Made by a program: the position numbers and the translations under genes
From: Candidatus Nitrosotalea sp. TS
Lineage (GTDB): Archaea; Thermoproteota; Nitrososphaeria; Nitrososphaerales; Nitrosopumilaceae
DNA: 64,000 nucleotides
Direction: 5' to 3'
Assembly: GCF_011319465.1 (NCBI RefSeq)
Contig: NZ_RCMB01000010.1
Span: 24,999-88,998, forward strand
In this document: in pieces, positions 39,553 to 49,923 of the stretch
Layout: the number at the start of each line of letters is the position of its first letter
Position numbering within the stretch: position 1 is the first letter of the stretch
The notes under the pieces: model-generated
What the model was told of the DNA's origin: nothing
Database searches by the model: none
What the model saw: the letters and a program-made list of their open reading frames with translations, nothing else

Positions 39553-39921
39553 ATGGCTCAACTGGAGATCCAAATAGGCGTCAGCTCACTTATCAACAAG
39601 TGCGTAAAGCTAGAAGAGTCGATCAACTCTCTTGGCGTGATGATAAAAGGACTACGCGAAAAAAGGGCAATTTTGGAAAAACAGATAGAAGATACCTCAG
39701 TTGACCTAAAAAATCTACGAGGTAAAGTGAGCAGCGTATCTCAATATATTGAAGAAGAGAAAAAGGGGCTGACCGTTCTCTCACAACGAAGGGCAACAAT
39801 CGAAATGGAAGCCGATGATCTAGGTGGCCTTGTTAGTACTCTGCGAGAAAACATTTCATTAATAGATGAGACCATGAGTGCAGAACACGAGCACATAAAA
39901 CAAATCACTCCGCCGGAATAA
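39553..39921 (+). CDS. Coiled-coil protein upstream of the injection system
   Basis: 122 aa, almost entirely alpha-helical coiled coil (ESINSLGVMIKGLREKRAILEKQIED.. is typical heptad sequence). Resembles short structural or chaperone-like coiled coils; no family recognised. AT-rich AATATTAAAATAAA about 30 bp upstream fits a promoter. It is 262 bp before the sheath gene, separated by the GATC-rich region, so membership in the injection system is uncertain. Confidence 0.55.
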   Translation: MAQLEIQIGVSSLINKCVKLEESINSLGVMIKGLREKRAILEKQIEDTSVDLKNLRGKVSSVSQYIEEEKKGLTVLSQRRATIEMEADDLGGLVSTLRENISLIDETMSAEHEHIKQITPPE

Positions 39922-39947
39922 GACTTTAATTTTCTGTCTTTCTCATG

Positions 39948-40160
39948 GATCAAAATTGTTGATCGCTGGATCATTTTGCGATCAATGTGGATCATTTGTC
40001 GATCAATGATCGGATCTAGATGAAGTTAATTTGATGAAACTTGGAATTAATTTCATGATTTTAATTTATTTTTATAAAATTAAAATTATTGATCGATTTT
40101 TTTATTTCAACAAAACTGTTTTTGGTTATCGATCATTTCTTGTTGCATGATCTTTAAATC
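39948..40160. promoter_or_regulatory. GATC-cluster control region of the injection system
   Basis: Eleven GATC tetramers between 39948 and 40152 (starts 39948, 39961, 39969, 39980, 39990, 40001, 40008, 40013, 40091, 40131, 40149). The first eight fall in 69 bp; several intervals are 10-11 bp, one DNA turn. A TATA-like CTTTAAATC (40152-40160) is about 27 bp before the sheath ATG, giving a near-leaderless start. No gene fits the 39922-40183 gap. Interpreted as an operator array for a regulator of the system. Confidence 0.5.
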
Positions 40161-40183
40161 ATAGTTTTTGATGGGATATCATA

Positions 40184-41839
40184 ATGGTTGAATTATCCTA
40201 TCCGGGAGTTTACGTTGTAGAAGTTCCGCCAGTTGCGCGAGCTATTACAGCAGCATCAACTTCGACTGCAGCCTTTATTGGCATGGCAGAACGAGGTCCA
40301 ATAAATGAAGCAATTCTAGTCACAAGCCTGACAGAATTTTTTGACAGATTCGGTGGATTTACAAATAAAGATTTACTCGGAGTCAAAGAATACCGTGATG
40401 GTGAAGTATACCTTCCATATGCGGTTTGGGCTTTCTTCCAAAACGGAGGCTCAAAATGTTATATCATTCGCCTTGCACCAGGTGCACAGGCAGCCAAGGT
40501 AATTGTCTCAAAAGGTGGCAAACCAGGCGCAGAAAAGCCAACTAAAGGTGCAACACCAACTGCGGAAGCAACTGTTACAGCAACAGAACCGCCCTTTGGA
40601 GAAGCAGAGGGAGAATTTGCAGGCGATGGATTGTTCAAGGTGTGGGCAAATAGCCAAGGCGTCTGGGGCAATGGTCTTGAACTACAAGTAAGCAAGGGTT
40701 CTAACCAAATTATAGTTAAAAAAGACGGACAGGACGTAAAGGAAGACACTTTCAGACTCGATGTGACGCTACATGGAGCAGTTGTTGAAACATTTGACGG
40801 TCTCTCGATGCGAAAAGATCATCAGAGCTTTGTCAAAAACAACATAAATGATCTTTCAAAATACCTCAGAATAACAATGGTTGCAGATGAAGGTGCACTA
40901 CCTGCTCCTGCTTCATACACGTTGGGAGGAGGAAGTGCTCCAACAGATGTTACAAATAAAGAAGTAGCAAACCAGTTGACTGATGGAACAAGTGCTCTGG
41001 ACAAGGTAACTGATGTTAGCTTGATTGCAGCACCTGGATACGTAGATGAAACAGGCGAGATTGCAAATATGGGATTCAGATATGTTGAAGGCCACAGAAA
41101 CCAACTAGGCGATGCATTTTTCATAGCAGACGTACCAAAGAAAGTAAGCACAAGAGATTCCGGCTTGGCATTTGTCAAGTCACTTACTCCGGGAGTGAAT
41201 GGCTATGGTGCTGTTTACTTTCCATGGGTAAAAGCACGTGATCAGATAGCAAAGGGAACAAATCCAGTAATTTTGTTGCCCCCATCTGGTTTCATGGCTG
41301 GGCTTTATGCACGAATTGATAATACCAGAGGAGTTTGGAAGTCACCAGCTGGAACTGAAGCATCCGTTGCTGGAGTTTTAGGATTGGCCACAAACTTGAC
41401 TGACAAGGACCAAGGTGTGATAAACTTGGCAGGATTGAATGCAATAAGATCTTTCCCAGGAAAAGGTACATTGGTATGGGGCGCAAGAACTCCATCGCCT
41501 GACATTGCTTGGAGATATCTATCCGTTAGAAGGATGGCAAACTTCCTCAAGTCAAGCATCTATGATGGAATACAATGGGCAGTCTTTGAACCAAATGACG
41601 CACCACTGTGGTCTGCATTAAAGATGAATATTGAAGGATTCATGCGAGACTTGTTCAGACAAGGCGCATTTGAAGGAGCAACAACTGATCAAGCCTTCTT
41701 TGTAAAATGTGACGCTGAAACCACAACACCAACTGATCAACAAAAAGGCATTGTCAATGTCTTGGTTGGATTTGCACCCTTGAAGCCAGCAGAGTTCATA
41801 GTAATCAAATTGAGCCAAAAGGTGGCTCAGGAGAAGTAG
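40184..41839 (+). CDS. Contractile sheath protein of an extracellular contractile injection system
   Basis: 551 aa, intact, phage tail-sheath family. The N terminus VELSYPGVYVVEVPPVARAI and TSTAAFIGMAERGP are family hallmarks; the C-terminal core is IYDGIQWAVFEPNDAPLW, RDLFRQGAFEG and FVKCDAETTTPTDQQKGIVNVLVGFAPLKPAEFI. The middle (about residues 110-330) is a Thr/Ala/Gly-rich surface insertion, the exposed domain of the sheath. Only one sheath gene is seen, where Afp/PVC systems carry three. Its strong position right after the GATC region suggests it is the first gene of the operon. Confidence 0.93.
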   Translation: MVELSYPGVYVVEVPPVARAITAASTSTAAFIGMAERGPINEAILVTSLTEFFDRFGGFTNKDLLGVKEYRDGEVYLPYAVWAFFQNGGSKCYIIRLAPGAQAAKVIVSKGGKPGAEKPTKGATPTAEATVTATEPPFGEAEGEFAGDGLFKVWANSQGVWGNGLELQVSKGSNQIIVKKDGQDVKEDTFRLDVTLHGAVVETFDGLSMRKDHQSFVKNNINDLSKYLRITMVADEGALPAPASYTLGGGSAPTDVTNKEVANQLTDGTSALDKVTDVSLIAAPGYVDETGEIANMGFRYVEGHRNQLGDAFFIADVPKKVSTRDSGLAFVKSLTPGVNGYGAVYFPWVKARDQIAKGTNPVILLPPSGFMAGLYARIDNTRGVWKSPAGTEASVAGVLGLATNLTDKDQGVINLAGLNAIRSFPGKGTLVWGARTPSPDIAWRYLSVRRMANFLKSSIYDGIQWAVFEPNDAPLWSALKMNIEGFMRDLFRQGAFEGATTDQAFFVKCDAETTTPTDQQKGIVNVLVGFAPLKPAEFIVIKLSQKVAQEK

Positions 41840-41850
41840 GAGGATAAGAC

Positions 41851-42315
41851 ATGTCCGCACAAGCACGCGTAGACCCACTGAGGACATTCCGATTCAAGAT
41901 CTACTTTGGTGATGCCACTCCAGTAGCACTAGTGAGCAAGATGAGCGCACTAAAAATGTCTACTGAGGTAGTAAACTGGAGAGAAGGTGGAGACACAAAC
42001 ATCCAGAGAAACCTACCAGGCAAGTCCAAGTATGAACCAGTGACCTTTGAACAAGGCCTAGTTGTCGACAATACTGCATTTGACGAGTGGATGGAGACTT
42101 TGAACAAATTGGGAACAGACAACATTGGTACAGAGTCATTCCGAAAGGACCTCAAAGTCGAAGTAGAAGACATTGACGGGGCAACATCGCTTACATACGA
42201 ACTGTATTCATGTTGGCCTACTGAATATCAAGCACTACCAGATCTTGACGCAAACGGAAATGCAGTAGGACTTAGGACACTCAAGGTAACCTGTGAAGGC
42301 TGGAAAGTATCCTAG
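41851..42315 (+). CDS. Inner tube protein (T4 gp19-like, Pvc1-like)
   Basis: 154 aa; forms the stacked hexameric rings of the needle inside the sheath. Segments RTFRFKIYFGDATPV, MSTEVVNWREGGDTNIQRNLPG and DNTAFDEWMETLNKL match the tube family, ending with a beta-strand TLKVTCEGWKVS. ATG start preceded by AGGAGG at 41838-41843 overlapping the sheath stop, an unusually clear Shine-Dalgarno. Intact, 11 bp from the sheath gene. Confidence 0.92.
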   Translation: MSAQARVDPLRTFRFKIYFGDATPVALVSKMSALKMSTEVVNWREGGDTNIQRNLPGKSKYEPVTFEQGLVVDNTAFDEWMETLNKLGTDNIGTESFRKDLKVEVEDIDGATSLTYELYSCWPTEYQALPDLDANGNAVGLRTLKVTCEGWKVS

Positions 42316-42352
42316 CCTAAAGTTTTTGTTCAGGGGGGGTGAATGATCGCCT

Positions 42353-43133
42353 ATGGCTGATTCTCGCCCTCATGACGAACAAAACGAAAATACTGTTTTT
42401 ACTTTACCTGGAGGGTATCTTACCTCGGATGGAAATTGCTACAAGGATGTTGAATTAAGACCTCTTACTGGAAAGGAGGAAGAAATGATTGCTGACAGGG
42501 AAAACAGCAAAATGGTTGCCTCATTGCTTGTTGATATTTTGGCCAACTGCACCAAAAGAATTGGGCCCATGACGCAAATCACTCCAGATGTAATTCGTAG
42601 TATGATAATTGCAGACCGTGATTATCTTCTTCTGTGTTTAAGACAGCTAACGTTTGGAGAAAATGTGGAAGCAAGAGTGCGATGCCCGAATGAAAAATGC
42701 AGAAAATTAATGGACATCTCATTTGATATAACTGGAATAAAAATAATCGACAAGGATCTTGGAAATGGACTCTTTCTAACCGAACTTTCAGATACTGCTG
42801 CTTACCGGGACAGGGAGAACAGACTCCACAAGGAAATTGAATTTCGACTTCCTACTGCAGGTGATCAAGAAGAAGCTGCAAAAATTTATCCAAAAAACCA
42901 ATCAAAGGCACTCACTACACTGTTCTCAAGATGTCTTGTGCGCGTGGGGGACATTACTGATATAGATGAAAACATAATCTCATCACTAACAATTCTAGCT
43001 CAGACGCGAAATTGAATCGAGCATGAAAGCGCAGATGCCTGTAGTTCATCTTGGCATCGAAGTTACCTGTCCACAATGTAGTATGCAATTTGAATCTCCC
43101 TTTGACATACAAAATTTTTTTTTAAAGAATTAA
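42353..43133 (+). CDS. T4-baseplate-like zinc protein of the injection system (one frameshift)
   Basis: About 260 aa; resembles the gp26-like T4_baseplate family placed after the tube gene in many injection systems. It shows TLPGGYLTSDGNCYKDVELRPLTGKEE and a first zinc pair at C111/C116 (RCPNEKCRKLM). A frame change near 43010 hides the C terminus, which continues VVHLGIEVTCPQCSMQFESPFDIQNFF, with a second CPQC pair. Both Cys pairs together suggest one Zn site. Likely assists baseplate assembly. Confidence 0.78.
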
Positions 43134-43141
43134 AAGGAGAT

Positions 43142-43279
43142 TTGAAAAACTTGTACAAAGAAGTCCATATTCTTGCCTCTCGATACCACTGGTCAGAAAA
43201 TGAGATAATGAAGCTTTCAAGAAAGAAACGAAAAAAATACCTGAACATAATAGAGGAGGAAGAGGCAGGCGCGGAATAA
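43142..43279 (+). CDS. Tiny DUF6760-like injection-system protein
   Basis: 45 aa from TTG 43142, preceded by AGGAGAT. Sequence MKNLYKEVHILASRYHWSEN continues EIMKLSRKKRKKYLNIIEEE. The pattern of [LY]xEVxxLAxxxHWSxxEIxxLxRxxRxxYL is that of the short DUF6760 proteins found after the T4-baseplate-like gene in other injection systems. The gene fills the space between its neighbours exactly. Recognised from memory of the family, so moderate confidence. Confidence 0.7.
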   Translation: MKNLYKEVHILASRYHWSENEIMKLSRKKRKKYLNIIEEEEAGAE

Positions 43280-43297
43280 TCCGCAGGCCACTAAAAC

Positions 43298-46200
43298 ATG
43301 CCATCTGAAAATAATTCATCTGAAGGCTATCTGGAAAAAATTGTAAAAGACGGAGCCTCATTTGTCAAGAGTCAGCCAGTGTCAGATCTGGTGTTGCCAA
43401 AACTTTTGTCAAATCCTGATTCTCTTTTTCTGGGATTGGATTTGATAACAATGCTGGGGCAAGATTGGGATTTAATGTCCGAATCTGATCGATATGCAAT
43501 TCTTACTCCCATATGAGAAGTTTGATCTTGCTAGCATGCCTGCAACAATTAAAGAAGACCTCCTTGCTGCAGTCAAGAACCTAAAAGAAGAATACAAAAT
43601 TGCAGACGGTGGAAAAAAAGAACGCCCTACTTTGGAAAAACCGGTAACTGCATCACGGAAAATTGATGGAATATCACACGCGGAAGTACAATCTGAAGAA
43701 AACTCTGTAGAAGTACAGTCTGATGCACTATCCAATTGCCAACATCAGAATACCTGCAAATAGGCTTGCCAAGGAGACATCCCCTACAATACTTGCAGTA
43801 GACGATGTTAGTGTAAAGCCAAAGACTGTCAGGCCTGGCATGAAGGAAACCGTTTATACCGTAACCAAGCCTGTATAGCACAAAAACAGATGAAAAAAAG
43901 ACAATCGCTGAGACTGACCTGCCAAAACAGGACGAAAAAAAGAGACAATACAATGCAGGAAATGACACGAGACAAAATATCAGAGAAGAGAGGACCTATG
44001 TCACTAAGGCAAATGATTTGTTGCGCGATACAGGCATACAAAAACTGCCTGGTGCTAGAACTCCAAGACAACCAGTAACTTCAAAACCTTCTGCTGATGC
44101 CAGTATTACAAGACAATCACCTGCTGCTAGAATCTCCAATTCATCTAATGCCAATATTGCAAAACGACCATCAGAAACTAGTACTCCAAAATTATCTGAT
44201 GTTAACATTTCAAATCAGCCTGATGCCCATGTTACAAGACAATCACCTGATCCTGATACTCAAAGAAAGCCATCAGACACATTTTCTGCACCAAGTTCTG
44301 ATAAAACAAAACCATCTACTCCACCTCAAAAAGATACTGTATACTCTGATGCTTACAGCTCAAAACATCTGATGCTAATGTTTCCAAGACGACCAATCTG
44401 ATGTACAAGATACACGACAACCGTCTGACGCCAACACTACACGACGTTTATCTGATGTCGATGTTTCACAAAGACCATCTGACATTAATACTGTACGAAG
44501 ATCATCTGATGCTAATGTTTCAAGACAACCAGATGATGTTAATGTTCCACGAAAATCAGATGATGTTCACGTTCCAAAGCAACCTGATGTAGATACTTCA
44601 AATTCATTTAACATCAATGCCACAAAACAACCATTAGAATCTCACACTCCAAAACCATCTGATGCTGTAATCCCAAAGCCATTGGATTCAGATATTCAAA
44701 GAAAATCATCTGACATTTATGCTGCAAGACAACCCTCAGAAGTTCACACCAAAAAACCAACTGATGTAAATACTACACAACGAAAACCTGATGCTAACAT
44801 CTCAAAACCATCAGACACTCGCATTCCGAAACCACTGGATGTAAACACATCAAAATCATCAAATGTTTATACTACCAAGAGACCGTCTGATACCAATATT
44901 TCAAAACCGTCTGATGGTGATATTCCAAGACGACCATCTGATGTGAACACCACCAGAAAACCATTCGATGTAGATATCTCAAAACCATCTAAAGTCAATG
45001 TTCCAAGACGACCCGATGATGCTAATGTTCAAAGACAATCACCTGATCCTGATACTCAAAGGAAACCATCAGACACATTTTCTGCACCAAGTTCTGATAA
45101 AACAAAACCATCTACTCCACCTCAAAAAGATACTGTACACTCTGCTTACAGCTCAAAACAATCTGATGTAAATGATACACGACAATCACCTGATGTTAAC
45201 ACTACGAGAAGAATAGCAGACATTAACACTCCAAAACAATCTGATACTCACATATCAAAACTGGATGATGATAATACTGCAAGACGCATAGACATTCACA
45301 CTCCAAAACCATCTGATATCAATACTACACAACGAATCCCAGAATCTCGTACTCCAAAACCATCTGGTACTAGTGCTGAAAGAAAATCACCAGACATTAA
45401 CATTCCAAAATCATCCAATATCAATACTATGAGACAACCATCAGACATTCACACTCCAAAACCATCTGACACTAGTATCTCAAGGCCATTAGATTCAAAC
45501 ATTCAGAAAAAACCGTCTGATGCCAATATGGAAAGAAAACCCTCCTATAGTAACACTGCACGACAACAATCTGATGCCAATATTTCAAAATCACCTGATG
45601 TGAACAATATGCGAAGAACAGATGATGCTAACATTTCAAAACCGTCTATCAATATCCGTAGACAACCATCAGACATTCACACTCCAAAGTCATCTGATAC
45701 CAATATTTCAAAACCGTCCAATACAGGTATTCAAAGAAAATTCTCAGACACATTTTCTGCACCAAGTTCTGATAAAACAAAACCATCTACTCCATCCTCA
45801 AAAAAGATACTGTTCATTTTGATGTTTACAGCTCAAAACATACTGATGTCAACACTCCACGAATACCTGCTGATATCAATGTCACAAGACGAACATCTAA
45901 TGTAGATGTTCCAAGTAGATCAACTGACATCAATGCTGTATCAAGACCATTTGATGTTCACACTCCAAAACCATCAGATACTGTCATCTCAAAGCAATCT
46001 GATTCAGGCAGTCAAAGAAAACTATCTGGTACTAGTGCTGAAAGAAAATCACGAGATGTACACGTTCCAAAACCATCTGACGTTAACATGTCAAAACAGT
46101 CTAGTGTCAATACTTCACAACGAACAGATGATGTAAGTATCTCAGAACCATCCCGTATCGATACTCCAAGACAACCCTCTGATGCAAACACCATGGGAAG

Positions 46201-47722
46201 GCCAGATGGTGTTAACATTTCAAAGTCATCAGATGCCAGAATTTCAAATTCATCTACTGCCAATACTTCAAAACCGTCATCAGATACTCTCACACTCCAA
46301 AACCATCTGATGTCAGTATTACAAAACATCTCTCTGATCCTAACGTTCAAAGAAAATCATTTGATACCAATATTGAGAACCAACCCTACGAAGCTCGCAC
46401 TCCAAAACCATCTGACCCGCAAATCTCAAAGCCATCAGGTTCTGATATTCAAAGAAAACCATCTGGTACTAGTGCTGAAAGAAAATCGCCAGACATTAAC
46501 ATTTCAAAATCATATGATGTACATGATCAAAGGAAACCATCCGACACATTTTCTGCACCAAGTTCTGATAAAACAAAACCATCTACTCCACCTCAAAAAG
46601 ATACTGTACACTCTGCTTACAGCTCAAAACAATCTGATGTAAATGATACACGACAATCACCCGATGTTAACACTACGAGAAGAATAGCAGACATTAACAC
46701 TCCAAAACAATCTGATACTCACATATCAAAACTGGATGATGATAATACTGCAAGACGCATAGACATTCACACTCCAAAACCATCTGATATCAACGTTCTA
46801 CGAGGACGCTCTGACATCAATACTGTACGAAGATCCTCTGATACTAATGTCTCAAGACGACCTAATGATGTTAATGTACAACAAAAACCTGATGTTGCCA
46901 TCTCAAAACAATCAGACACCCATATTCAGAAACCACTGGATGTAAACACATCAAAAACATCTAATGTTTATACTACGAGACGATCACCTGATGTCAACAC
47001 TGTACGACGAGCAGCAGAAACTCATACAACAAAACCATCAGATGTCAATGTTACAAGTAAATCTGATGCTGCTATGTTGAGCTCAAAACAACAATCTGCA
47101 TCAAGACAATCGTCTTCAAAAGAAATGAAATCATCTGAGATTCATATTGTCAATCCTCTCGTACTGCTTTACCTCAGACGCGTAATGTTACTGCCAGTGG
47201 TTATGAAAAAGAGGGCGTGTCTAGGATGATTCCACGTGAATCACCAACTGATAGATTCGCTTATGAAAAGACGGGTCGTGACAAGACTGTATCTTCTTCT
47301 ACAATTTCAACCATGATTCCAAGGCCTAGGCTTGACAAATCCAGTAGACAAAAACTTGCAATCTGCGACTGACGGTAAAGGCATGACAAAATCTGAGCCT
47401 CTCAGCAAAGAAAATCAAATAACATATCCAAAATTCACCAAACCAAAAACCGTACAGGCAACCCTTCGACAAACCAGTCATGGAACCAAGACCCGAAAGC
47501 ACCCAAAGACAAGGCCGTGTTCAACCCATCAGTATTTCAAGCAAAGAAGAGAACATTTCTAAAATTAACATTAGAAATCTTGATGTCCGTGTAGTAGGTA
47601 AGACCACAACCAAGTCAAGGCAATTGCGCGCAAGAAAATTGTCCAAAAAAAATATTACTCAAACCAAAGGCTACGAACTCATACAGAAACATTATCTTTG
47701 GAGATACAAACTGAGGTTATAG
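43298..47722 (+). CDS. Giant KPSD-repeat protein of the injection system (many frameshifts)
   Basis: Read across several frames the region encodes one protein of about 1,475 codons. N-terminal domain: about 110 aa, helical (PVSDLVLPKLLSNPDSLFLG.., KFDLASMPATIKEDLLAAV). Middle: about 1,000 residues of an 8-9-residue repeat, consensus [RK]-[KR]-P-S-D-x-N-[IT]-[ST], rich in Ser, Asp, Pro, Lys, Arg and Asn, hence disordered or fibrous. C-terminal 70 residues are basic (QPISISSKEENISKINIRN.., KSRQLRARKLSKKN..). Start ATG 43298; stop TAG 47720-47722 lies 6 bp before the cap gene. No homologue recognised. All three frames carry repeat translations in turn, as expected for indels. Confidence 0.7.
44271..46600. 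repeat. Four copies of a TFSAPSSDKTKPSTPP-encoding block
   Basis: The block encoding SDTFSAPSSDKTKPSTPP(Q)K begins near 44271, 45068, 45748 and 46539, about 680-800 bp apart, within the KPSD-repeat gene. These mark a higher-order repeat unit of roughly 25-30 short repeats. DNA identity between copies is high. Confidence 0.75.
45061..45322. repeat. 262-bp direct repeat, copy A
   Basis: Nearly identical to 46532-46793 (offset 1,471 bp). I see two mismatches, CATCAGAC versus CATCCGAC and TCACCTGAT versus TCACCCGAT. Encodes the TFSAPSSDKTK block plus following repeats. Such identity indicates recent duplication or gene conversion. Confidence 0.85.
46532..46793. repeat. 262-bp direct repeat, copy B
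   Basis: Second copy of the repeat at 45061-45322; see that entry for mismatches. Recombination between the copies would delete or add 1,471 bp, which is not a multiple of three (1,471 = 3 x 490 + 1), consistent with the nearby indels. Confidence 0.85.
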
Positions 47723-47728
47723 CAAAAA

Positions 47729-48890
47729 ATGGATCCAGTACAAATCGTCAATGACGTAAACAAAACATTATACAAAATAATTCGCACTCAGGTAGACCCA
47801 AATGTCAAGATAGTATTTGGTTCACCTGCTGACGAGCTTGGAAGCGGAGACACCGATCCAAAACTCCATCTCTTTCTATATACGATAGTTGAAAATCCAC
47901 ACATGAAAAATCTTGACCAGAAAACTATCAGCGGAGATTCTTTTGTCATTTCACATGCACCGCTTCCATTGAACCTTCATTACATGCTGATACCGTCAAG
48001 CCAACCCGTTCTTGGTTCAGGATCTGAACCGCCAGATGGTGTGCCTGCACACTTGATTCTTGCACAGGCAATGGCGGCATTGCATAGAAATTCTGTAGTG
48101 GATCCAAAATATTTTCCGTCAGATTCTCCGCTCATAGGTTCTGAAATAAAAATAGATCTTATACGAATAACACTTGATGATATTGCAAAGATCTGGAGTG
48201 CTCTTAGCAAACCTTTCCAGCTATCTGTCTGCTATGAGGTAAGCATTGTACGACTTACTACAAAACCTGAGACTAGACAGGTACCGATAGTAGCAAGACC
48301 AAGACTCAACTTCCTGCCAGCAGATCAGGACGACCGGGGAGATTTTCCAATTAAAGACAAAAAAATTATCTATTATCCGCCTGTTAGAAAAGTCACTGTA
48401 GTACAACCAAACAGGGTTCCAGTTGGTAATGCAATAAGCGTAGTTGGAAGAGGTCTGAAAGGAACAAACATCAAGATACTAGTTGATGAAAGAAAAATTG
48501 ACGACAAATCATTTGTAGTTCTCAATGAAAATTTGATAAAAATGAGGCTTCCAAAAGATATTCCGCCTGGAATAAAACAAATCAGCATCAGCATTGACGG
48601 CGACACCATATTTTCAGAAGTAGAAGTCTTACCGCAATCCCCGCGGGATCCTGTAATCACCGAAGTGCGACCCTCAAGTGGAAAGACAGGCGATCTGGTG
48701 TGTGTCTATGGGATGAACTTTCAAGAGGATCTTGAAGCTTCAATTGGAGATCAAGCAAATAATCAGCAAGACCTTTGTCGATTCCAGTCAAATTAATATC
48801 ATGATACCTAAGATAAAAGATGGAACAACAAACATAACCGTTAAAATCGGCGATGTTACAACATCACTCAAGTTCGAGGTTATATCTTAA
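47729..48890 (+). CDS. Tail terminator/cap protein, Pvc16/DUF4255 family, with TIG domains (one frameshift)
   Basis: Caps the end of the tube and sheath. The N-terminal ~190 aa is the Pvc16_N/DUF4255 domain (IVNDVNKTLYKIIRTQVDP, HLFLYTIVENPHMKN, PLPLNLHYMLIP, LILAQAMAALHRN). Two Ig-like IPT/TIG segments follow (VRKVTVVQPNRVPVGNAISVVGRGL and ITEVRPSSGKTGDLVCVYG). The frame changes near 48765 and continues ISKTFVDSSQINIMIPKIKDG to a TAA at 48890. Directly after the KPSD-repeat gene. Confidence 0.85.
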
Positions 48891-48947
48891 AAAATAAAGA
48901 CATGTTTTACCAAAATAACCGATTTGCACTTGTATCGTTAGCCTGCC

Positions 48948-49923
48948 ATGTCGTTGTTTTTGGTCTTGTTTTGTAATGTTGCATATGCAGACAGTGCTCA
49001 AAATCCATGCAATGCGCCAATTGACAATTTCAATTCAAGACCCATTGTAAAACCTGAAAAATACTATGTCGAGATTACCCTGACACATGTTGGTGACATA
49101 GACCTGCAATCTGGAGAATATCCTATGACATTTTGGGTAGACATCAGACCTGGATTTGCAAATTCTGATTTTACAAAAAATCCTCCGCCCACGATGGAAT
49201 TTGTTAACGGAAGGGATGTGCAACAACTTGACTTTAGCTGTTCGCCTAGCTTGTACGAGTACAAGGTGCAAGGAACTTTCTTCGGTCAGCTAAATCTCCA
49301 AAACTTTCCATTTGAAGTGCTCAATCTCAAAATCAATCTGGAATCAATCACGCCTGGAAACATGACATATGTGCAATTCTTACCATGGCAAGATTCTGGA
49401 ATAGACACAAATCTCACAGTACCAGGATACCAAGTATCAGGATTCAATTCAGTTAGCGCCGTTCACATGTATAATGACAATGAGAATTATTCTAGCCTGA
49501 TTACAACAGTCAAGTTAACAACATACACGGTGCAATCTCTGCTAAAATCCTATACTGCCAATGGTACTATTGCCAGGCCTTGCCATACCTTTCGTTTTGG
49601 ATAGAGCCATCAAGCAGAGGCTGACAGGCTTGGTCTTTCTGTAGGAACGCTTCTTTCTGCAGTAATCTTTAATTTCTTCATGTCGGGACAGATTCCGCCA
49701 GTAAGCTATCTTACCATTTTTGACAAGGTTGTGTTAGTAGTATATGCCGTGTTCCTGTATACCATCTTGTGTACTATCTATCAGGGAATTTTGATGAAAA
49801 AGCAAGTAGAATACGATAAGATAGTTGTCCTCAACAGTAAGATGCGCTTATGGACTAATAGGAGTGGTTGCAGGTACTTGGCTAGCTTGTGTACTCTGTC
49901 TAAAAACATCTTATGCCGTTTAA
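48948..49923 (+). CDS. Pentameric ligand-gated ion channel homologue (frameshifts)
   Basis: About 325 aa. Signal peptide (SLFLVLFCNVAYA), an extracellular beta-sandwich with YYVEITLTHVGDIDLQSGEYPM and the signature NFPFEVLNLKINLES. Membrane region after frame changes near 49560, 49610 and 49855: M1 end LPYLSFWIEPSS, M2-M3 RLGLSVGTLLSAVIFNFFMS then GQIPPVSYLTIFDKVVLVVY, and M4 GLIGVVAGTWLACVLCL before TAA 49921-49923. The FWI-P and R-LxLSVxTLL pattern is that of Cys-loop/prokaryotic pLGIC. An upstream ATG at 48902 may be the true start, with an indel. It sits between cap and cargo genes of the injection system. Confidence 0.8.

Noticed and set aside
43900..47200. A CRISPR-like or satellite repeat array.
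   Set aside because: The repeats are 24-27 bp without unique spacers, vary in sequence and translate as KPSD-type peptides. They are protein-coding repeats.
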